Positions 63,411 to 64,000 of a stretch of DNA of 64,000 nucleotides are shown here, one piece after another. Both the position numbers and the translations under genes were made by a program. The DNA lies in NCBI RefSeq assembly GCF_002285285.1, contig NZ_NSJF01000003.1, positions 248,001 to 312,000 of the forward strand, given 5' to 3'. This DNA is from Vandammella animalimorsus. GTDB lineage: Bacteria; Pseudomonadota; Gammaproteobacteria; Burkholderiales; Burkholderiaceae_C. Under the pieces are notes generated by a model that saw only the letters and a list, made by a program, of their open reading frames with translations, had not been told where the DNA came from and did no database searches. Position 1 is the stretch's first letter; each line of letters starts with the position of its first letter.

Positions 63411-64000
63411 ATGCGCACCTGCACACCTGCATTTCGCCCCTTTGCAGCCTTGGCCAGCGCCTGTGCGCTGGCCGTTTCTCTGGGCGCTGCCAGCGCTGTC
63501 TGGGCCAGTGAATCCATCAAGCTGGGCATCGTGCAGCCCATGACCGGGCCGAACAAGCAGTACGGCGATCAGATCGTCGCCGGTGCCATGACGGCCATCG
63601 AGACCATCAATGCCGCAGGCGGCGTCAAGGGGCGCAAAATCGAGCCCATCCTGATCGACGACGGCTGCGAGCCCAAGCAGGCCGTGCCAGCGGCCAATCA
63701 GGTGATCAAGTCCGGCGCCAAGTTCGCCGTGGCCCATGCCTGCTCGGGCACGGCCGTGCCTGCCGTCAATGTGTACGAGGAAGAGCGCATCGTGGGCATC
63801 ACGCCGGGGGCCACCTCGCCACTGGTGACCGACACCATCAAGCCGCATTTCTTCTTCCGCACCGGTGGGCGCGACGACCAGCAAGGCCCATTCGCTGCGC
63901 GCTACATGCTCACGGCGATCAAGCCCAGCAAGATTGCCGTGCTGCACGACAAGCAGACCTATGGCTTTGGCGTGGCCAATGAAGTGCACAAGACGCTCAA
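63411..64000 (+). CDS. ABC transporter substrate-binding protein (LivK type), N-terminal part
   Basis: The first 196 residues are visible; the gene runs off the right edge. A signal peptide of about 32 residues ends near AASAVWA, followed by SESIKLGIVQPMTGPNKQYGDQ. The lobe-1 motifs ETINAAGGVKGRKIEPILIDD and HACSGTAVPAVNVYEEE match LivK-type amino-acid binding proteins, closer to classical LivK than the protein at 58.6 kb. It probably heads a second transport operon that continues to the right. Confidence 0.9.
   Translation, partial: MRTCTPAFRPFAALASACALAVSLGAASAVWASESIKLGIVQPMTGPNKQYGDQIVAGAMTAIETINAAGGVKGRKIEPILIDDGCEPKQAVPAANQVIKSGAKFAVAHACSGTAVPAVNVYEEERIVGITPGATSPLVTDTIKPHFFFRTGGRDDQQGPFAARYMLTAIKPSKIAVLHDKQTYGFGVANEVHKTL

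Noticed and set aside
1..64000. CRISPR arrays, prophage genes, integrases or IS transposases
   Set aside because: No regularly spaced repeats, no transposase or integrase motifs and no phage structural genes were recognised. Only the palindromic element at 36.4 kb suggests a mobile origin.

Overview
The window is high-GC, compactly coded chromosome of a Gram-negative betaproteobacterium, most likely a member of Burkholderiales close to Comamonadaceae. The evidence is the gene order of the housekeeping blocks (rpsB-tsf-pyrH-frr-uppS-cdsA-dxr-rseP-bamA-skp-lpxD-fabZ-lpxA-lpxB-rnhB and lolB-ispE-tRNA-Gln-prs-rplY), an infC gene that appears to start at a non-canonical ATC, and earP-type elongation factor P modification. 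I cannot assign genus or species from sequence reading alone.

Layout. 0-11.3 kb: housekeeping genes (3' end of prmA, a DUF3426 zinc-ribbon membrane protein, a PfkB kinase, mpl, a DUF2214 membrane protein, holA, a nitronate monooxygenase, aroB-aroK and a U32 tRNA-hydroxylation protein). 11.4-21.7 kb: tRNA-Val, a cysteine-free sirtuin, a four-gene cluster resembling decaprenylphosphoryl-arabinose synthesis (HAD-UbiA fusion, DprE1-like, DprE2-like, GtrA), earP, an MBL hydrolase, an AmpG-like permease, a BenE-like permease and a small unknown. 22-25.2 kb: a secreted protein with two Neisseria ACP-like domains, a DUF945 protein and riboflavin synthase. 25.3-31.2 kb: rplY, prs, tRNA-Gln, ispE, lolB and a TPR lipoprotein, all on the minus strand. 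31.2-47.6 kb: mutM facing the long minus-strand envelope/translation block from rpsB down to rnhB, interrupted between skp and lpxD by a roughly 190-bp imperfect palindromic element. 48-50.7 kb: thrS-infC on the plus strand. The usual rpmI-rplT continuation is absent.

50.7-64 kb is accessory in character. A TPP riboswitch precedes two tandem tenA genes (one TenA_E-like, one with the catalytic Cys135). Then comes a minus-strand catabolic cluster: GntR/FCD regulator, maleate isomerase, nitrilase, a complete Liv-type ABC transporter with its binding protein, an FAH-family hydrolase and a gentisate 1,2-dioxygenase-like bicupin. On the plus strand are a flavin reductase and the start of a second Liv-type binding protein that runs off the window. 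The enzymes fit a route from a gentisate-type ring through maleylpyruvate and maleate to fumarate, with a nitrilase feeding in. The two flanking intergenic regions share an identical AT-rich palindromic motif that may be the operator. This cluster and the arabinose-type cluster are the two most interesting systems here. Start codons were chosen by family N-termini, ribosome-binding sites and ATGA-type overlaps. Functions rest on motif recognition, not database searches.
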